Positions 13,193 to 24,799 of a stretch of DNA of 64,000 nucleotides are shown piece by piece. The DNA is from Euglena gracilis (lineage: Eukaryota > Euglenida > Euglenophyceae > Euglenales). How positions within the stretch are numbered: position 1 is the stretch's first letter; each line of letters starts with the position of its first letter. The stretch spans positions 15,355,508 through 15,419,507 of the forward strand of contig CP154956.1 in NCBI GenBank assembly GCA_039621445.1, given 5' to 3'. Position numbers and translations under genes: made by a program. The notes under the pieces are model-generated. The model was given only the letters and a program-made list of their open reading frames with translations. It was not told the DNA's origin and made no database searches.

Positions 13193-13779
13193 TTTAAGCC
13201 AGTGTTCGTCAGAAGTCTCCTTCCAGTCCTTTCTATTGCTCCGAGGCATGCGAAACATCCGGCAAAGGCGCAGACAGCACTGTTGATGTGGTGGAATGAG
13301 ACGTTGGCCACCCCTGGTGCACAGTTGAAGCAATGTTAGCCTGCACATCGTTTGTGAGCGTTTTTTGTGTCCTGTGTCGCGGGTCTCCGGTGAAATCGGG
13401 TTCAAGCCAGACAGCCCATATTTCAAGCTTGCCCGAATTCCCCACGGGAAAGGCCTCCCAAAATTATGAAAAATTGCAACTAAATTGTTTGATTTTGAGA
13501 CGAGCAGAGCAGAGGATGAAAAGCAATAAAAAAATTCAATCCAAACTCCGAAAACAAACGTTTTGGATGGACCGACCAAAGTGCAGGCGTCTTCCCATTC
13601 TCAAAGGATAGCAGGCTGAGGCAAAGAAAAAGAAGGGTTTAAAAGGGTCCACGAGAAAGCAGCCAGACAGGTGAGCTCATATCTGGGGTCTGGGGAACGT
13701 TGGCCCAAAAGAACGGCTCCATGAGGGAGGGATCACGCTGCTTCACAAAAAAAACATAATTGTACAGATATACAATTTA

Positions 13780-13883
13780 CGTTGCATATCTGAATAATAT
13801 ATAATATGTATATATAATATATATAATATATATAAATATTATATATTACATTACATTAAATATACATATATAATATATGAATA

Positions 13884-13888
<5 letters not shown>
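13780..13888. repeat. AT-rich low-complexity tract
   Basis: About 110 bases of TATA and AATAT repeats leading into the TATG array. Copy 2 has a longer AT tract at the corresponding position (62130-62310). Confidence 0.85.
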
Positions 13889-13914
<26 letters not shown>

Positions 13915-14054
13915 TGTATGTATGTATGTATGTATGTATGTATGTATGTATGTATGTATGTATGTATGTATGTATGTATGTATGTATGTATGTATGTATG
14001 TATGTATGTATGTATGTATGTATGTATGTATGTATGTATGCATGTATGTATGTA

Positions 14055-14323
14055 TTTGGGTGACAACCATACCCGGTGGCCTCCCCGCACCACCGGATGG
14101 CGCCGGTCCGTCCGGAGCCCCCCTGTCCTGTTTAATGTAACCGGACGGCAGGGTCGGGGGGCACATAACCGGCAAGTGGGTGCCTCCTTCACCACTGACT
14201 CAGGGACGGCAAATCGCTGGGCACACCAAAGGTTCAGCTCAGCAACCCCGTGTCTTTGGGTCACGCCGCCTGGCACTGAAACAGGTTCAGTTGGTTTTCA
14301 GGGTGCCTCCCAGCGCGGGCCCT
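14055..14323 (-). mobile_element. Block A, copy 1: probable retroelement 3' end
   Basis: A 269-bp block that, read on the minus strand, ends with CACCGGGTATGGTTGTCACC and runs directly into a long (CATA)n tail. A 60-bp copy of only the tail-proximal part is found alone at 31499-31558 next to a TATG tract. Copies truncated at the 5' end and joined to a short tandem tail are typical of LINE or SINE insertions. The minus frame is open for about 90 residues but I recognise no domain. Confidence 0.55.
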
Positions 14324-14412
14324 GTATGTATGTATGTATGTATGTATGTATGTATGTATGTATGTATGTATGTATGTATGTATGTATGTATGTATGTATG
14401 TATGAATGTATG

Positions 14413-14824
14413 ACCCCCCCCCCTATGTCCAATGACCGGTAACCTCTGTCCTCTGACCGGGGGGGGGGGTGGTCGTTGGACATAGGGTAGTGACCAAAAA
14501 GGTGTCCTCTGACCGGGGGGGTGGTCGTTGGACATGGGGTCAAAAGAAAGTTGGTGGGTACCCGGGTCCCTACCCACCCAAAAATGCCCAAATTTTCCCT
14601 TCCGGCGCTTTGCGCCGAAAATTTTGGGCAATTTTGACAAATTTTTGTCCAAAAAGTGTCAAAAATGGCATTTTGGCCAAATGTTTGGCCAATTTTTGGG
14701 CAAAATTTTTCGTCCCGGCGCTTTGTGCCGGGACCAAAAATTTGGTCAAAACTCCGAAAAAGTGTCCTCTGACCGGGGGGGGGGGTGGTCATTGGACAGG
14801 GGGGTCGTTGGACATAGGGGGGGG
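14413..14824. mobile_element. Block B, copy 1: C-cap element, TATGTCCAATGACC family
   Basis: Begins with a C run and CTATGTCCAATGACCGG and ends with GGTCGTTGGACATAGGGGG, an inverted match. Internal words TGTCCTCTGACCGG and GTGGTCGTTGGACAT recur. The middle contains two GC hairpins, CCGGCGCTTTGCGCCG and CCCGGCGCTTTGTGCCGGG, in an A/T-rich setting. Both ends abut TATG tracts. Confidence 0.75.
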
Positions 14825-14978
14825 TATGTATGTATGTACGTATGTATGTGTGTATGTATGTATGTATGTATGTATGTATGTATGTATGTATGTATGTATG
14901 TATGTATGTATGTATGTATGTATGTATGTATGTATGTATGTATGTATGTATGTATGTATGTATGCATGTATGTATGTA

Positions 14979-15247
14979 TTTGGGTGACAACCATACCCGG
15001 TGGCCTCCCCGCACCACCGGATGGCGCCGGTCCGTCCGGAGCCCCCCTGTCCTGTTTAATGTAACCGGACGGCAGGGTCGGGGGGCACATAACCGGCAAG
15101 TGGGTGCCTCCTTCACCACTGACTCAGGGACGGCAAATCGCTGGGCACACCAAAGGTTCAACTCAGCAACCCCGTGTCTTTGGGTCACGCCGCCTGGCAC
15201 TGAAACAGGTTCAGTTGGTTTTCAGGGTGCCTCCCAGCGCGGGCCCT
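14979..15247 (-). mobile_element. Block A, copy 2
   Basis: Same length as the first block A, differing at single positions such as CAACTCAGC for CAGCTCAGC. Confidence 0.55.
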
Positions 15248-15321
15248 GTATGTATGTATGTATGTATGTATGTATGTATGTATGTATGTATGTATGTATG
15301 TATGAATGTATGTATGTATGT

Positions 15322-15470
15322 ACCCCCCCCCTATGTCCAATGACCGGTAACCTCTGTCCTCTGACCGGGGGGGGGGGTGGTCGTTGGACATAGGGTAGTG
15401 ACCAAAAAGGTGTCCTCTGACCGGGGGGGGGTGGTCATTGGACAGGGGGGTCGTTGGACATAGGGGGGGG
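15322..15470. mobile_element. Block B, copy 2 (internally deleted)
   Basis: Keeps both inverted ends but lacks about 260 bases with the two hairpins. The junction is at the repeated word GTGTCCTCTGACCGG, so deletion by recombination between the internal repeats is the simplest explanation. Confidence 0.75.
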
Positions 15471-15604
15471 TATGTATGTATGTACGTATGTATGTGTGTA
15501 TGTATGTATGTATGTATGTATGTATGTATGTATGTATGTATGTATGTATGTATGTATGTATGTATGTATGTATGTATGTATGTATGTATGCATGTATGTA
15601 TGTA

Positions 15605-15873
15605 TTTGGGTGACAACCATACCCGGTGGCCTCCCCGCACCACCGGATGGCGCCGGTCCGTCCGGAGCCCCCCTGTCCTGTTTAATGTAACCGGACGGCA
15701 GGGTCGGGGGGCACATAACCGGCAAGTGGGTGCCTCCTTCACCACTGACTCAGGGACGGCAAATCGCTGGGCACACCAAAGGTTCAACTCAGCAACCCCG
15801 TGTCTTTGGGTCACGCCGCCTGGCACTGAAACAGGTTCAGTTGGTTTTCAGGGTGCCTCCCAGCGCGGGCCCT
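15605..15873 (-). mobile_element. Block A, copy 3
   Basis: Shares the CAACTCAGC variant with copy 2, so copies 2 and 3 are closest relatives. Confidence 0.55.
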
Positions 15874-15956
15874 GTATGTATGTATGTATGTATGTATGTA
15901 TGTATGTATGTATGTATGTATGTATGTATGTATGTATGAATGTATGTATGTATGTA

Positions 15957-16364
15957 CCCCCCCCCCTATGTCCAATGACCGGTAACCTCTGTCCTCTGAC
16001 CGGGGGGGGGGTGGTCGTTGGACATAGGGTAGTGACCAAAAAGGTGTCCTCTGACCGGGGGGGTGGTCGTTGGACATGGGGTCAAAAGAAAGTTGGTGGG
16101 TACCCGGGTCCCTACCCACCCAAAAATGCCCAAATTTTCCCTTCCGGCGCTTTGCGCCGAAAATTTTGGGCAATTTTGACAAATTTTTGTCCAAAAAGTG
16201 TCAAAAATGGCATTTTGGCCAAATGTTTGGCCAATTTTTGGGCAAAATTTTTCGTCCCGGCGCTTTGTGCCGGGACCAAAAATTTGGTCAAAACTCCGAA
16301 AAGGTGTCCTCTGACCGGGGGGGGGTGGTCATTGGACAGGGGGGTCGTTGGACATAGGGGGGGG
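15957..16364. mobile_element. Block B, copy 3
   Basis: Full-length, with both hairpins at about 16144 and 16257. Confidence 0.75.
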
Positions 16365-16534
16365 TATGTATGTATGTACGTATGTATGTGTGTATGTATG
16401 TATGTATGTATGTATGTATGTATGTATGTATGTATGTATGTATGTATGTATGTATGTATGTATGTATGTATGTATGTATGTATGTATGTATGTATGTATG
16501 TATGTATGTATGTATGTATGCATGTATGTATGTA

Positions 16535-16803
16535 TTTGGGTGACAACCATACCCGGTGGCCTCCCCGCACCACCGGATGGCGCCGGTCCGTCCGGAGCCC
16601 CCCTGTCCTGTTTAATGTAACCGGACGGCAGGGTCGGGGGGCACATAACCGGCAAGTGGGTGCCTCCTTCACCACTGACTCAGGGACGGCAAATCGCTGG
16701 GCACACCAAAGGTTCAGCTCAGCAACCCCGTGTCTTTGGGTCACGCCGCCTGGCACTGAAACAGGTTCAGTTGGTTTTCAGGGTGCCTCCCAGCGCGGGC
16801 CCT
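16535..16803 (-). mobile_element. Block A, copy 4
   Basis: Carries the CAGCTCAGC variant of copy 1. Confidence 0.55.
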
Positions 16804-16858
16804 GTATGTATGTATGTATGTATGTATGTATGTATGTATGAATGTATGTATGTATGTA

Positions 16859-17263
16859 CCCCCCCCCCCCCTATGTCCAATGACCGGTAACCTCTGTCCT
16901 CTGACCGGGGGGGGGGGGTGGTCGTTGGACATAGGGTAGTGACCAAAAAGGTGTCCTCTGACCGGGGGGGGTGGTCGTTGGACGTGGGGTCAAAAGAAAG
17001 TTGGTGGGTACCCGGGTCCCTACCCACCCAAAAATGCCCAAATTTTCCCTTCCGGCGCTTTGCGCCGAAAATTTTGGGCAATTTTGACAAATTTTTGTCA
17101 AAAATGGCATTTTGGCCAAATGTTTGGCCAATTTTTGGGCAAAATTTTTCGTCCCGGCGCTTTGTGCCGGGACCAAAAATTTGGTCAAAACTCCGAAAAG
17201 GTGTCCTCTGACCGGGGGGGGGGTGGTCATTGGACAGGGGGGTCGTTGGACATAGGGGGGGGG
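16859..17263. mobile_element. Block B, copy 4
   Basis: Full-length apart from a 7-10 base deletion near 17098 (CAAAAAGT lost). Confidence 0.75.
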
Positions 17264-17443
17264 TATGTATGTATGTATGTATGTATGTGTGTATGTATGT
17301 ATGTATGTATGTATGTATGTATGTATGTATGTATGTATGTATGTATGTATGTATGTATGTATGTATGTATGTATGTATGTATGTATGTATGTATGTATGT
17401 ATGTATGTATGTATGTATGTATGTATGTATGTATGTATGTATG

Positions 17444-17477
<34 letters not shown>

Positions 17478-17610
17478 TGTATGTATGTATGTATGTATGT
17501 ATGTATGTATGTATGTATGTATGTATGTATGTATGTATGTATGTATGTATGTATGTATGTATGTATGTATGTATGTACGTATGCATGTATGTATGTATGT
17601 ATGTATGTAC

Positions 17611-18480
17611 AAGGGCCTCTTGTGACCAGAAAACTCGAGAAAATATTTTCAACACCAAGGATGACCTTTGGTCAGCCTTGGAGGCCGCCTTCTCGTCCAT
17701 TGAGCCGCCGTTTATCCTCAATCTGTATGTATGGTTCCATGCAGCGCTGTCTGGTTGCTGTACAAATGGCTCATGGAGCCCACACAAAGTACTAGAGTGC
17801 ACCAACAGGCCATCACACATGCTGAGAAGCGTGCACAAGCATATCCGTAAGCATTCCTCTTCTTTTTGGCATGCTATGTCATCACCAGGGGCTGCCTCTG
17901 ACCTGACTTTGAAAAAAAAATTTTGGGGGTGCGCAAAAACTTATGTTACTGAGCTGCGCAAAAATTTACGTTGCAGATTGTACGGCGGCCATAACCAAGT
18001 CAAGGATCCCCCCGGGGGGCTTTCCTTTATCTGGGGGGGGAGATCGCATGGTGGGACTTGGGTCCGAGTTTTCGACTTTTCGGTCGCGCAGCGCCGGGGA
18101 AGCGCAGCGCCGGGGAAGCGCGTGGTTTCCGGGCCACCGGTGGCAGATTTAGGGAAGGTTGGTGCTTGATCTTAGGAATAGGGTTAGGGTGAGGATCGGC
18201 GTGCAGAAAATTGAGTTAGGTCCCGTCTGGGAAGATTTTGGAAAAACCATTTTGCCTCAAAAATGCCCAAATTCGGCCCTAATCCGGCGTAACTCGTCCA
18301 GAATGCGGCCTAACTTCTCCATAACTTTCTAAAAATGAGGGCCCACGGGAGGCCGGGCGGAACCCTAACCCCATCTCAACCAATAACCCCGACTTTCCCA
18401 AAACGTAGGACCCGGGTCCCACCATATGACCCCCCCGAGGTAAAAAAAAGGGCCCTGGGGTCCGGGGGGGCTTTACTTTG
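17611..18480. other. Unique sequence, no gene recognised
   Basis: Absent from copy 2 of the segmental duplication. Contains a 16-base direct repeat GCGCAGCGCCGGGGAA-type at 18088-18120 and a short GGGTTAGGG run at 18180. An open frame continues from the TATG tract to about 18169 on the + strand, but with no recognisable motif. Confidence 0.4.
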
Positions 18481-18489
18481 TGGCTGTCG

Positions 18490-18495
18490 TACACA

Positions 18496-18538
<43 letters not shown>

Positions 18539-18620
18539 GCACATGCAGACACACGCGCACACGCAGACGCACGCGTGCGTGCGTGCGCGCGCACACACAC
18601 ACACACACACATTGGTGTGT
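18490..18620. repeat. (CA)n microsatellite with GCGC interruption
   Basis: Two CA tracts separated by ACGCAGACGC and GTGCGTGCGCGC. Confidence 0.95.
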
Positions 18621-19228
18621 CTTTTGTTGGCAATCCAACAAACCAAATTCAGGCAACTCCCAGGAATCTGCTTATATTGTCAACACATTTTTTTTGAAAC
18701 TGGTCCGTTTTTCAAAGCTCGAACATTTGAATATTCGTCGTAACCAAAATGGATGCATTGGAACACACCAGGCAGGTGTGGTTGCTGCAAAGCCAAAAAA
18801 AAAGTTAAGATTCTGAAAATTTATGAAAACGCTGTCACATGAAAGTAAAAAGGACAGGGCATAACAAATACTTGTATAATTGTGTGCACCCCTACGGAAA
18901 TAAACCCCCTCCAGCAAAATTACCAAAATTGAACCTCCCCCCGAAAAATAGCATCCCCCTTGGATTTTCTTTTTGGGAGGAAATATCACCTCCCCTACCC
19001 TGCCAAAATAGGTAATTTTGTGTATGAGTAAAAAAACAGATTTTGTTCAGCCCTGCATTTTGGGACCATCCCACAGAAAGAGTTTCTTCGGCCGGAGTCT
19101 TCAAGCCGAAATCTAAAAATCGACCTCGGGATAGCTTCGCTCCAACCCCGGGTTTCAATCCTGACCTCCAAAAATAAGTCCCTGGTATTTTGGTTTTCTG
19201 GGGGATTTCCTCATTGCATGCGGAGGGG

Positions 19229-19600
19229 GCAATCTTTCCAAAATGATTACATCTGTCGAATCCTTGGGAATCCCCTTTCTCACGATCCTGCTTAAATTAG
19301 GGAGAGAATGAGTTACCGAATAAATTCAAAAATCAGCTGGCAAAAACATAAAAAAAGACACATTCAGAACGATCCATAATGTGGGCACATCAAAAGACGT
19401 ATTTCTCTGATGAAGGAATAAATCCGTCGGAGCATGAGTCCCCCCCCACCACACCTCTCTCTCTGCCCCTCAGGGGTGGCGTCCCTCAGCGCGAGGAAAT
19501 GCGACTGTAAGTGCGACAGTCCTAACATGGGTTTACAATGTGCAGCTCCACACGAGAAAAATGGGACCCGTCGCGCTGACCACGATGTGCGACACGCGTT

Positions 19601-19657
<57 letters not shown>

Positions 19658-20165
19658 TGGTTGTGCGGGTGAGCGATTGAGTGGGTGGTAAGCCGGTGGG
19701 GTGGTGTGGTTGTGTGAGAGTGTGGGGATGCGCTTACCAATTTCCTTGAGGGAGACAAGAAGAGGAATGGGCAGGAGCCTATGCTAGCTGCGGTCCATCT
19801 ATGTGTGAGAATGGCAGGGTGTGTTCGAGGCGACTGCAAAGAGAAAATTGCCAATGAAGAGTGAAATGCGTGTTTGGCCGGGCAGGGCTTGTGTTGGGAT
19901 TCGGAGACACCACACTGCATTTCACTTCTGCGACCCGGGATGAACCGGGTCTAAATTTAGTTCTATTACCCTCTCCCCAAGGTGATGATTGATTCCTTGG
20001 TTGATTGATTGATTGATTGATTTGATTTCTGGCGCCCCTGAACCATCGCCCATACACAAAAAAACTTCGAAAAAAAGCGGCCCTTTGATGAGATTTGTTT
20101 TCGAACCTGTTTGAGCCCCGCGGCCATTGGCCGGCCTTATGCCCAAGGCGTCCTTAAAACACTCA
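19229..20165 (+). repeat. Segmental duplication, copy 1, block III
   Basis: Matches 62313-64000. Landmarks: TTACATCTGTCGAAT (19245, 62327), CATAATGTGGGCACAT (19375, 62450), GCGACTGTAAGTGCGACAGT (19501, 62687), TGCTAGCTGCGGTCC-type (19783, 63482), GGCAGGGCTTG (19882, 63591) and GAACCTGTTTGAGCCCCGC near the end of both. Confidence 0.9.
19600..19655. repeat. (TG)n microsatellite
   Basis: About 27 TG units; copy 2 has CT tracts at the corresponding position instead. Confidence 0.95.
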
Positions 20166-20755
20166 TTGTCAAGAGAACCACTACGTGATGTTTTTGAATT
20201 CAGGATTTGAAAAGCTCTGCGGAGCCTGGGGATTTCTCAAAAGGAGTTCTCTGGGAGTTTTTTTTTATATGTGCCGGACCGCCTGTTTTAATATGCCATC
20301 AAATTAAAGAGTGGGGATTAGCTGAAATGTCATGCCCCAAAGAGTTCACGTTTCCTGTGCCAATCTTAATGTTAATTGATTTGCTAGATGAATTACTCAT
20401 TACTAATTGGAAAAAACTCCCAGTGGGGGGCAAGCGTCAAAATATAAACATAAAACGTTGTCCACTTTTAGGCCATTAGAAGCCATTTCAGCTGATAGGT
20501 GGGAGGTCAAATATAATAATTTTGGGTAGTCTTCTACATAAAAACTCCTTTATACGGTGGAAAAATCTCAGATAAATGGCAACGCTAATTTACTGCCCTC
20601 CCTCCGGCGGGCCCAGTAGTTGTACCTACCGGGGACTCCGGCTGCCCAGGTAAAACTACTGGGACCGCCCCATATTGTCAGGGAAATCAGGGAAATTCGT
20701 GTCCCGGCGAAATTTTTTTTCGAAGATGGGGCAAGTTTCGGGGTTAATTTCAGGA
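20166..20755. other. Unique sequence with one uncertain open frame
   Basis: A 90-residue + strand frame (20207-20479) has normal composition (for example PVPILMLIDLLDELLITNWK) but no recognised domain and no upstream signals. Otherwise nothing supported. Confidence 0.3.
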
Positions 20756-20960
20756 GTAGGGTTAGGGTTTGGATTAGGGTTAGGGTTAGGGTTTGGGATT
20801 AGGGTTAGGTTTGGGGGAAACCCGGCGGTTCGGCCGAATCTTGGCCGAGTTTAGGCCAAATTTTAGACCCACTTTTTTTTCGTCTGAATTGGGCCCAACC
20901 TTTCCCGAAATTGCGACCCTAACTCTAATCCAAATCCTAACCCTAATCCCTAAAATTAAC
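20756..20960. repeat. Interstitial telomere-like runs in inverted orientation
   Basis: GGGTTAGGG and GGATTAGGG units at 20756-20815, followed about 110 bases later by the complementary AACCCTAA-type run at 20925-20955. Units are mixed TTAGGG, TTTGGG and TTTGGATTAGGG, so the array is old or was never a perfect telomere. Confidence 0.8.
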
Positions 20961-22000
20961 GGAAACTCTGCCCCTAAAATTAACGGAAACACAGCGAGCC
21001 GGGGCGCAAAATCCAAAATTTGGAGTTGGTGTCAGAAGCGGGACCCCCACCCCCAGGTTAAACCCAGGGGAGCAGTAGGGTAAATTTGCGTTGCCAATTA
21101 AATAATGAGAAATACTTGTCAAAATGGAAATCAGTCAAACCAGAGGAAGCTGAACAAAGATTAATTCCGAACAAGAAGAATTTACGGAAAGAAAAAAAGG
21201 TGTGCCAGGAAAAACATTGGTGAAATGATTGGTGATATTGGAGGTAAAACCTTCGGGAAAACTTTTTTGCGAAAAAAATCCAATGACATTATGCAAAACC
21301 TTGGATTTTCTTTTTTGCATTCAAAAATTTCGAAAATTGAAAGATTCGAACATGGCTCAAGGATGCTCTGACTAAATTATCAAAATGCTATATCAGAAGA
21401 ACGCCCAACCGGATTTTTTTTTCTCCGCACTTTGCACAGCCATGATATGAAGCTGTTAAATCCAATCAGTCGAAATCTTCCACACTTCTACACTTCCACA
21501 CTCCTTCAGATCTTCCTGGTGTACGGCAGAAATTCTGGACGAAAATTCGGCCACAATTTGACCAGTACCAGTTTTCGCCCACCAATGCCCACAATTGAAC
21601 CTCTCCCTTTCGAGTTCACTTTCCATGCCCCCCAATGATGCAAACAGAGCCACCCCACGGTAAGAGCTTTAAATTAGAGACCCACCCCAAATTTCTTCAT
21701 GCCCTGTGAAACCTTGACCCCTGTGAAACCTTGAAATCCTTTGTATCACCTTGGGGAAGAGGTGGACAGTGAGATCGAAGAACTCCGAAAATTATTCCAC
21801 AATAACACTCAAATAATAAACCCGCCACTATCACACATATACCACCTGTTAAATGCATACATTTCAAATGTACATGAGCATTTGCTCCATCATATATGCA
21901 CATGTTGAATTTTATTTTCATGTGAGTGAGTTTTCGAAGTTTTGGGTGAATCGACGTGGTCATGAAGGCAACTGATTGACCCAGGTTCGGCGGTGGCAAT
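20961..22000. other. Unique sequence, no gene recognised
   Basis: Only short unrelated frames; no repeats of note beyond A/T runs. Confidence 0.4.
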
Positions 22001-22222
22001 GTAAACCCGACCCCACTTATAACCCCCCACCCCCATCCTATAACCCCCCCCCTCGGGCCCAACCACTAAACCGTGACTTATACCCCCCCCCCCCCGGAAG
22101 CCATGAGAAGGCAAAGAGAACCGCCAAGCTGAAACCCCCACACATATAACCCCCCCCTCGAGGCCAACCACTAAACAGGATCCTATAACCCCCGGGGGGT
22201 TATAAGTGAGGGGGGGGTTTAC
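22001..22222. mobile_element. C-cap element, CTTATAACC word family
   Basis: Starts GTAAACCC then CCCCACTTATAACCCCCC; ends GGGGGGTTATAAGTG with G run and GGGTTTAC, an inverted match across about 28 bases. The words TATAACCCC and CCAACCACTAAAC each occur twice inside. 222 bp, non-coding, no clear target-site duplication. Confidence 0.8.
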
Positions 22223-23400
22223 ACATCCATGAAACACATGTCCCCCCACATTGCCCCGAGGCAAACCCTTCTGAGCACCACCGACGTATGCGGCAGCCTA
22301 AGCAGACTAAGTCTAAGGCGAGGGGGACCACCAGCTACAAGCGGAACACGGCGATGCTTCCGCCGATGAGGAGGAGGACGGCCGGCACACCCCGGCCATG
22401 GCACTGTCTACTGGGGGGTCAAATTTGGCTTCTGTGTCCTCCCCAGTCTGAATTTGACCAACCCACCGGGGGGGGGGGAGGACTTAGACAAGCACGTCCG
22501 GACATTTGGTGTTGTTGCCATGCTGATGTCAGGATTTGCCGGGATGTGCTAGGAAGGGTGGGGATGTGTTGGGATTTTCCAAGGTTTGTTGGGAATGGGT
22601 TTATTCGTTCGAACCCAATCTCCACAAGAACTGAAAAGCACATTGGGGATTGCCAGAATTTTGTCGGGATGTGTCGCCGGAGGTGCTTGATCCTGGAATT
22701 CTCCATCACCCCCTATGTGCATTGCACTCGTTCGGTGGCGTTTGTTGTCCCCTTCTCTGGTTTCTGACTTGGGTCCTTTTTGTCTGCGTTTGTGGAGGTG
22801 GCTGGAGCAGGGTTCGATATAAGGACAGGTGGGGGGGTCCGGACCCCCCCTGCAGGCCAGGAGGGGGGGGGGGTGGGGGGGACACCCCCCCACCTAACAC
22901 CTAAACAGTGGCGCGGTCTGGGTGACCGAAAATTTTTAACCCCCCAAAACGACCAAAAGTGCCATTTTGGGCGCTTTTGGGCAAAAATGTGCCAAAAATG
23001 CAAAAAATTTTCGGCGCGAAGCGCCGGAGGAAAAAATTGACCCTTTTTGGGGGGTTTTCCTGCACCAAAACTTGTACCGTCCATGCCCACAAAGATGCCA
23101 AACGGCTTCCTTTCTAAATATGGGGAAAATGCTTCATTTTGTGCAGGGGACGTTTTTGGGGGTTATGTTATATAACCCCCAAAAATCGAAATGCATAGAA
23201 TGACCTTAAATGCCACACATTGGCTTATATTGGACCCAATATAGCCCAAAATACTCCAATTTGCCAATTAATCCAAAATGGCCAAAATAATCAAAAAAAT
23301 GGGCAAAATGTCAGATTTGTGAACATGATGGCCGATGAATTGGAAAAAAGGCGAGTGGTTCTTAAAAGTATGCAAAAAAAAACGTCAACGTCCCAGTCAC
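22223..23400. other. Region downstream of the transporter gene
   Basis: Contains G/C runs, a GGCGCGAAGCGCC hairpin at about 23010 and GGCCAAAA words at 23270-23310. No gene recognised. Its left part (22290-22400) is GC-rich and open in several frames, without recognisable content. Confidence 0.4.
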
Positions 23401-23772
23401 TCAGCATCCCAAGAGGGTCTTGGGGGGGGGAGGTTGGGCATATATAATGAATTTCAAAAACAAGCCTAATATCGAACTATATCGAACCATCAAATGTGAA
23501 CTGGTTGTTGATTTCCTTTTTTTTGTTTCGCCCGTTGGTGTTGCGAAATTCTGGGCTAGCGGGCACACACACGAGCAGGTGTTGTATGTGTCCGCGCACG
23601 CGGGCTGGAGCCGGCGGTCAACAGCGCCCCGGACACAAAACAGCATCGAGGTCAGCTTGTCGTCCGGAGTCCCCAGCAGGGGATCATTCCCCGTGGGGTT
23701 GCTGGGCCGAGCGGTCTTCAGGTAAGGGTAGAGCACCACCGCAGCGAAGGCGATCAGGATGCCGTAGGCGCT
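23401..23772 (-). CDS. Transporter last exon (final helix and C-terminal tail)
   Basis: After acceptor GGCGAAG the frame reads SAYGILIAFAAVVLYPYLKT, the family's GI-IA--G-V-Y---K helix, joining exactly to FHSPISTG of the previous exon in phase 0. The frame then continues about 100 residues (ARPSNPTGNDPLLGTPDDK and on) to a TGA at 23401. The proximal tail is plausible; the distal part becomes Lys/Ser/Pro-rich and may be 3' untranslated or intronic. Intron 10 before it is about 3.95 kb. Confidence 0.75.
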   Translation of the reverse strand, partial: SAYGILIAFAAVVLYPYLKTARPSNPTGNDPLLGTPDDKLTSMLFCVRGAVDRRLQPACADTYNTCSCVCPLAQNFATPTGETKKRKSTTSSHLMVRYSSILGLFLKFIIYAQPPPPKTLLGC

Positions 23773-24799
23773 CTTCGCCGGGGCCGGGGAGCCGCCGTAC
23801 CCCCTGCCCCTCAAACTTCAATCATCCGTTGCTCAAATTTGGGTTTCAATGGACGAGGGGGGGAGCTAAAATTCGGATCAGATGGTGAACATAAACATAA
23901 ATATATACATATAAAAACATACATACAATATAATAACAAAAAAAATAATACATACAAAAATAATCATAAAATAATATATATGTATTGCACGCTCTGCGTA
24001 TGTATATGAGACATATGTATATGAGAAATATATATAAGATATATGAGAAATATCTGCTTGCTCCAATGGAAGAAAAAAGTGGTTCATCAATGGGGTAAAA
24101 CGCATGCGTCGAATGGCAGTCGCGCCTCAAAAAAAAAAGCTGCAACCCCCCAAAAATTGACGAAACCTGCAAACCAGACAGGGATTGGCTGCAAGTGGCT
24201 GCCGCCAAATGATATTGTCCCCGCATTTTCCTCACATTTTATCCAATTTATTTCAGGGGTTGCTCAAGTTTGGACTTTGCCCACTGGTCCTGAGGGGGTG
24301 CTTAAATTTGGGCGCCAATCGGTTCGGCCCCGAAGGCCACTTAAACCATCGGATTTCGGGAGGGGGGTCCCCAGGAAAGAGTTGCCTGACAAATCTGTTG
24401 ACAACTCCCCAGGGTGGCGTTGTTGTGGGCCGCCCAACAACATGAAAAATCATCCGGTGCAGGCCCCGAGGTGCGACTTTTGTGGGGAGGGGAGTATGCA
24501 CCCACCCCTCCCCGCACACATGTTTGGACCAGGAATTATGTTTTAAGGCGCCTTAAAACCCCTCAAAATGCCTTAAAATGACACAAAATGCCTCAAAATA
24601 TCTTAAACATTTGGACTGACAGAATTTTCTTCGACCGAGCAAAAATGAAAAACGCAAAAAAATAGGCAAAAAAAAAGTCGAAGCAAAATGCAGGCAATTT
24701 TTATTGTCTAATTGTCTATCCAACTAAATCTCAAAAAAAAATGTGTTTTTTATTGACTTTCTTAGGCAGCCGAATTCGCACTTAAGGGTTTTTCCTCTG

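Larger units (their letters stand above)
11430..13740 (+). repeat. Segmental duplication, copy 1, block II
   Basis: Matches 60190-62125 in the same order, including the minisatellite palindrome, the segment with GACGTGCGCGAGGGGG (12260, 61000), GTCACCGAGGAACCAAAGAA (12447, 61167) and the end at CGAGAAAGCAGC-GACAGGTGAGCTCAT (13650, 62033). The DNA is about 80-90% alike by eye. Copy 1 carries an extra 400-bp C-cap element at 12787-13192. Confidence 0.9.
13889..17610. repeat. Higher-order repeat: TATG tracts with blocks A and B
   Basis: The order (TATG)n - A - (TATG)n - B is repeated four times; the last B is followed by a 340-bp TATG tract. Repeat starts (block A) lie at 14055, 14979, 15605 and 16535. 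The third step is about 300 bases shorter because its preceding B is deleted internally. Apparent MYVC and YIHT proteins on the two strands are translation of TATG. Confidence 0.95.

Noticed and set aside
13851-17838. MYVC and YIHT repeat proteins up to 467 residues
   Set aside because: Translation of TATG tracts in a higher-order repeat; not a collagen-like or antifreeze gene.
24043-24546. 167-residue + strand frame with CDFCGEGSMHPPL near the end
   Set aside because: The Cys pair suggested a zinc knuckle, but no second pair or retroelement context follows.
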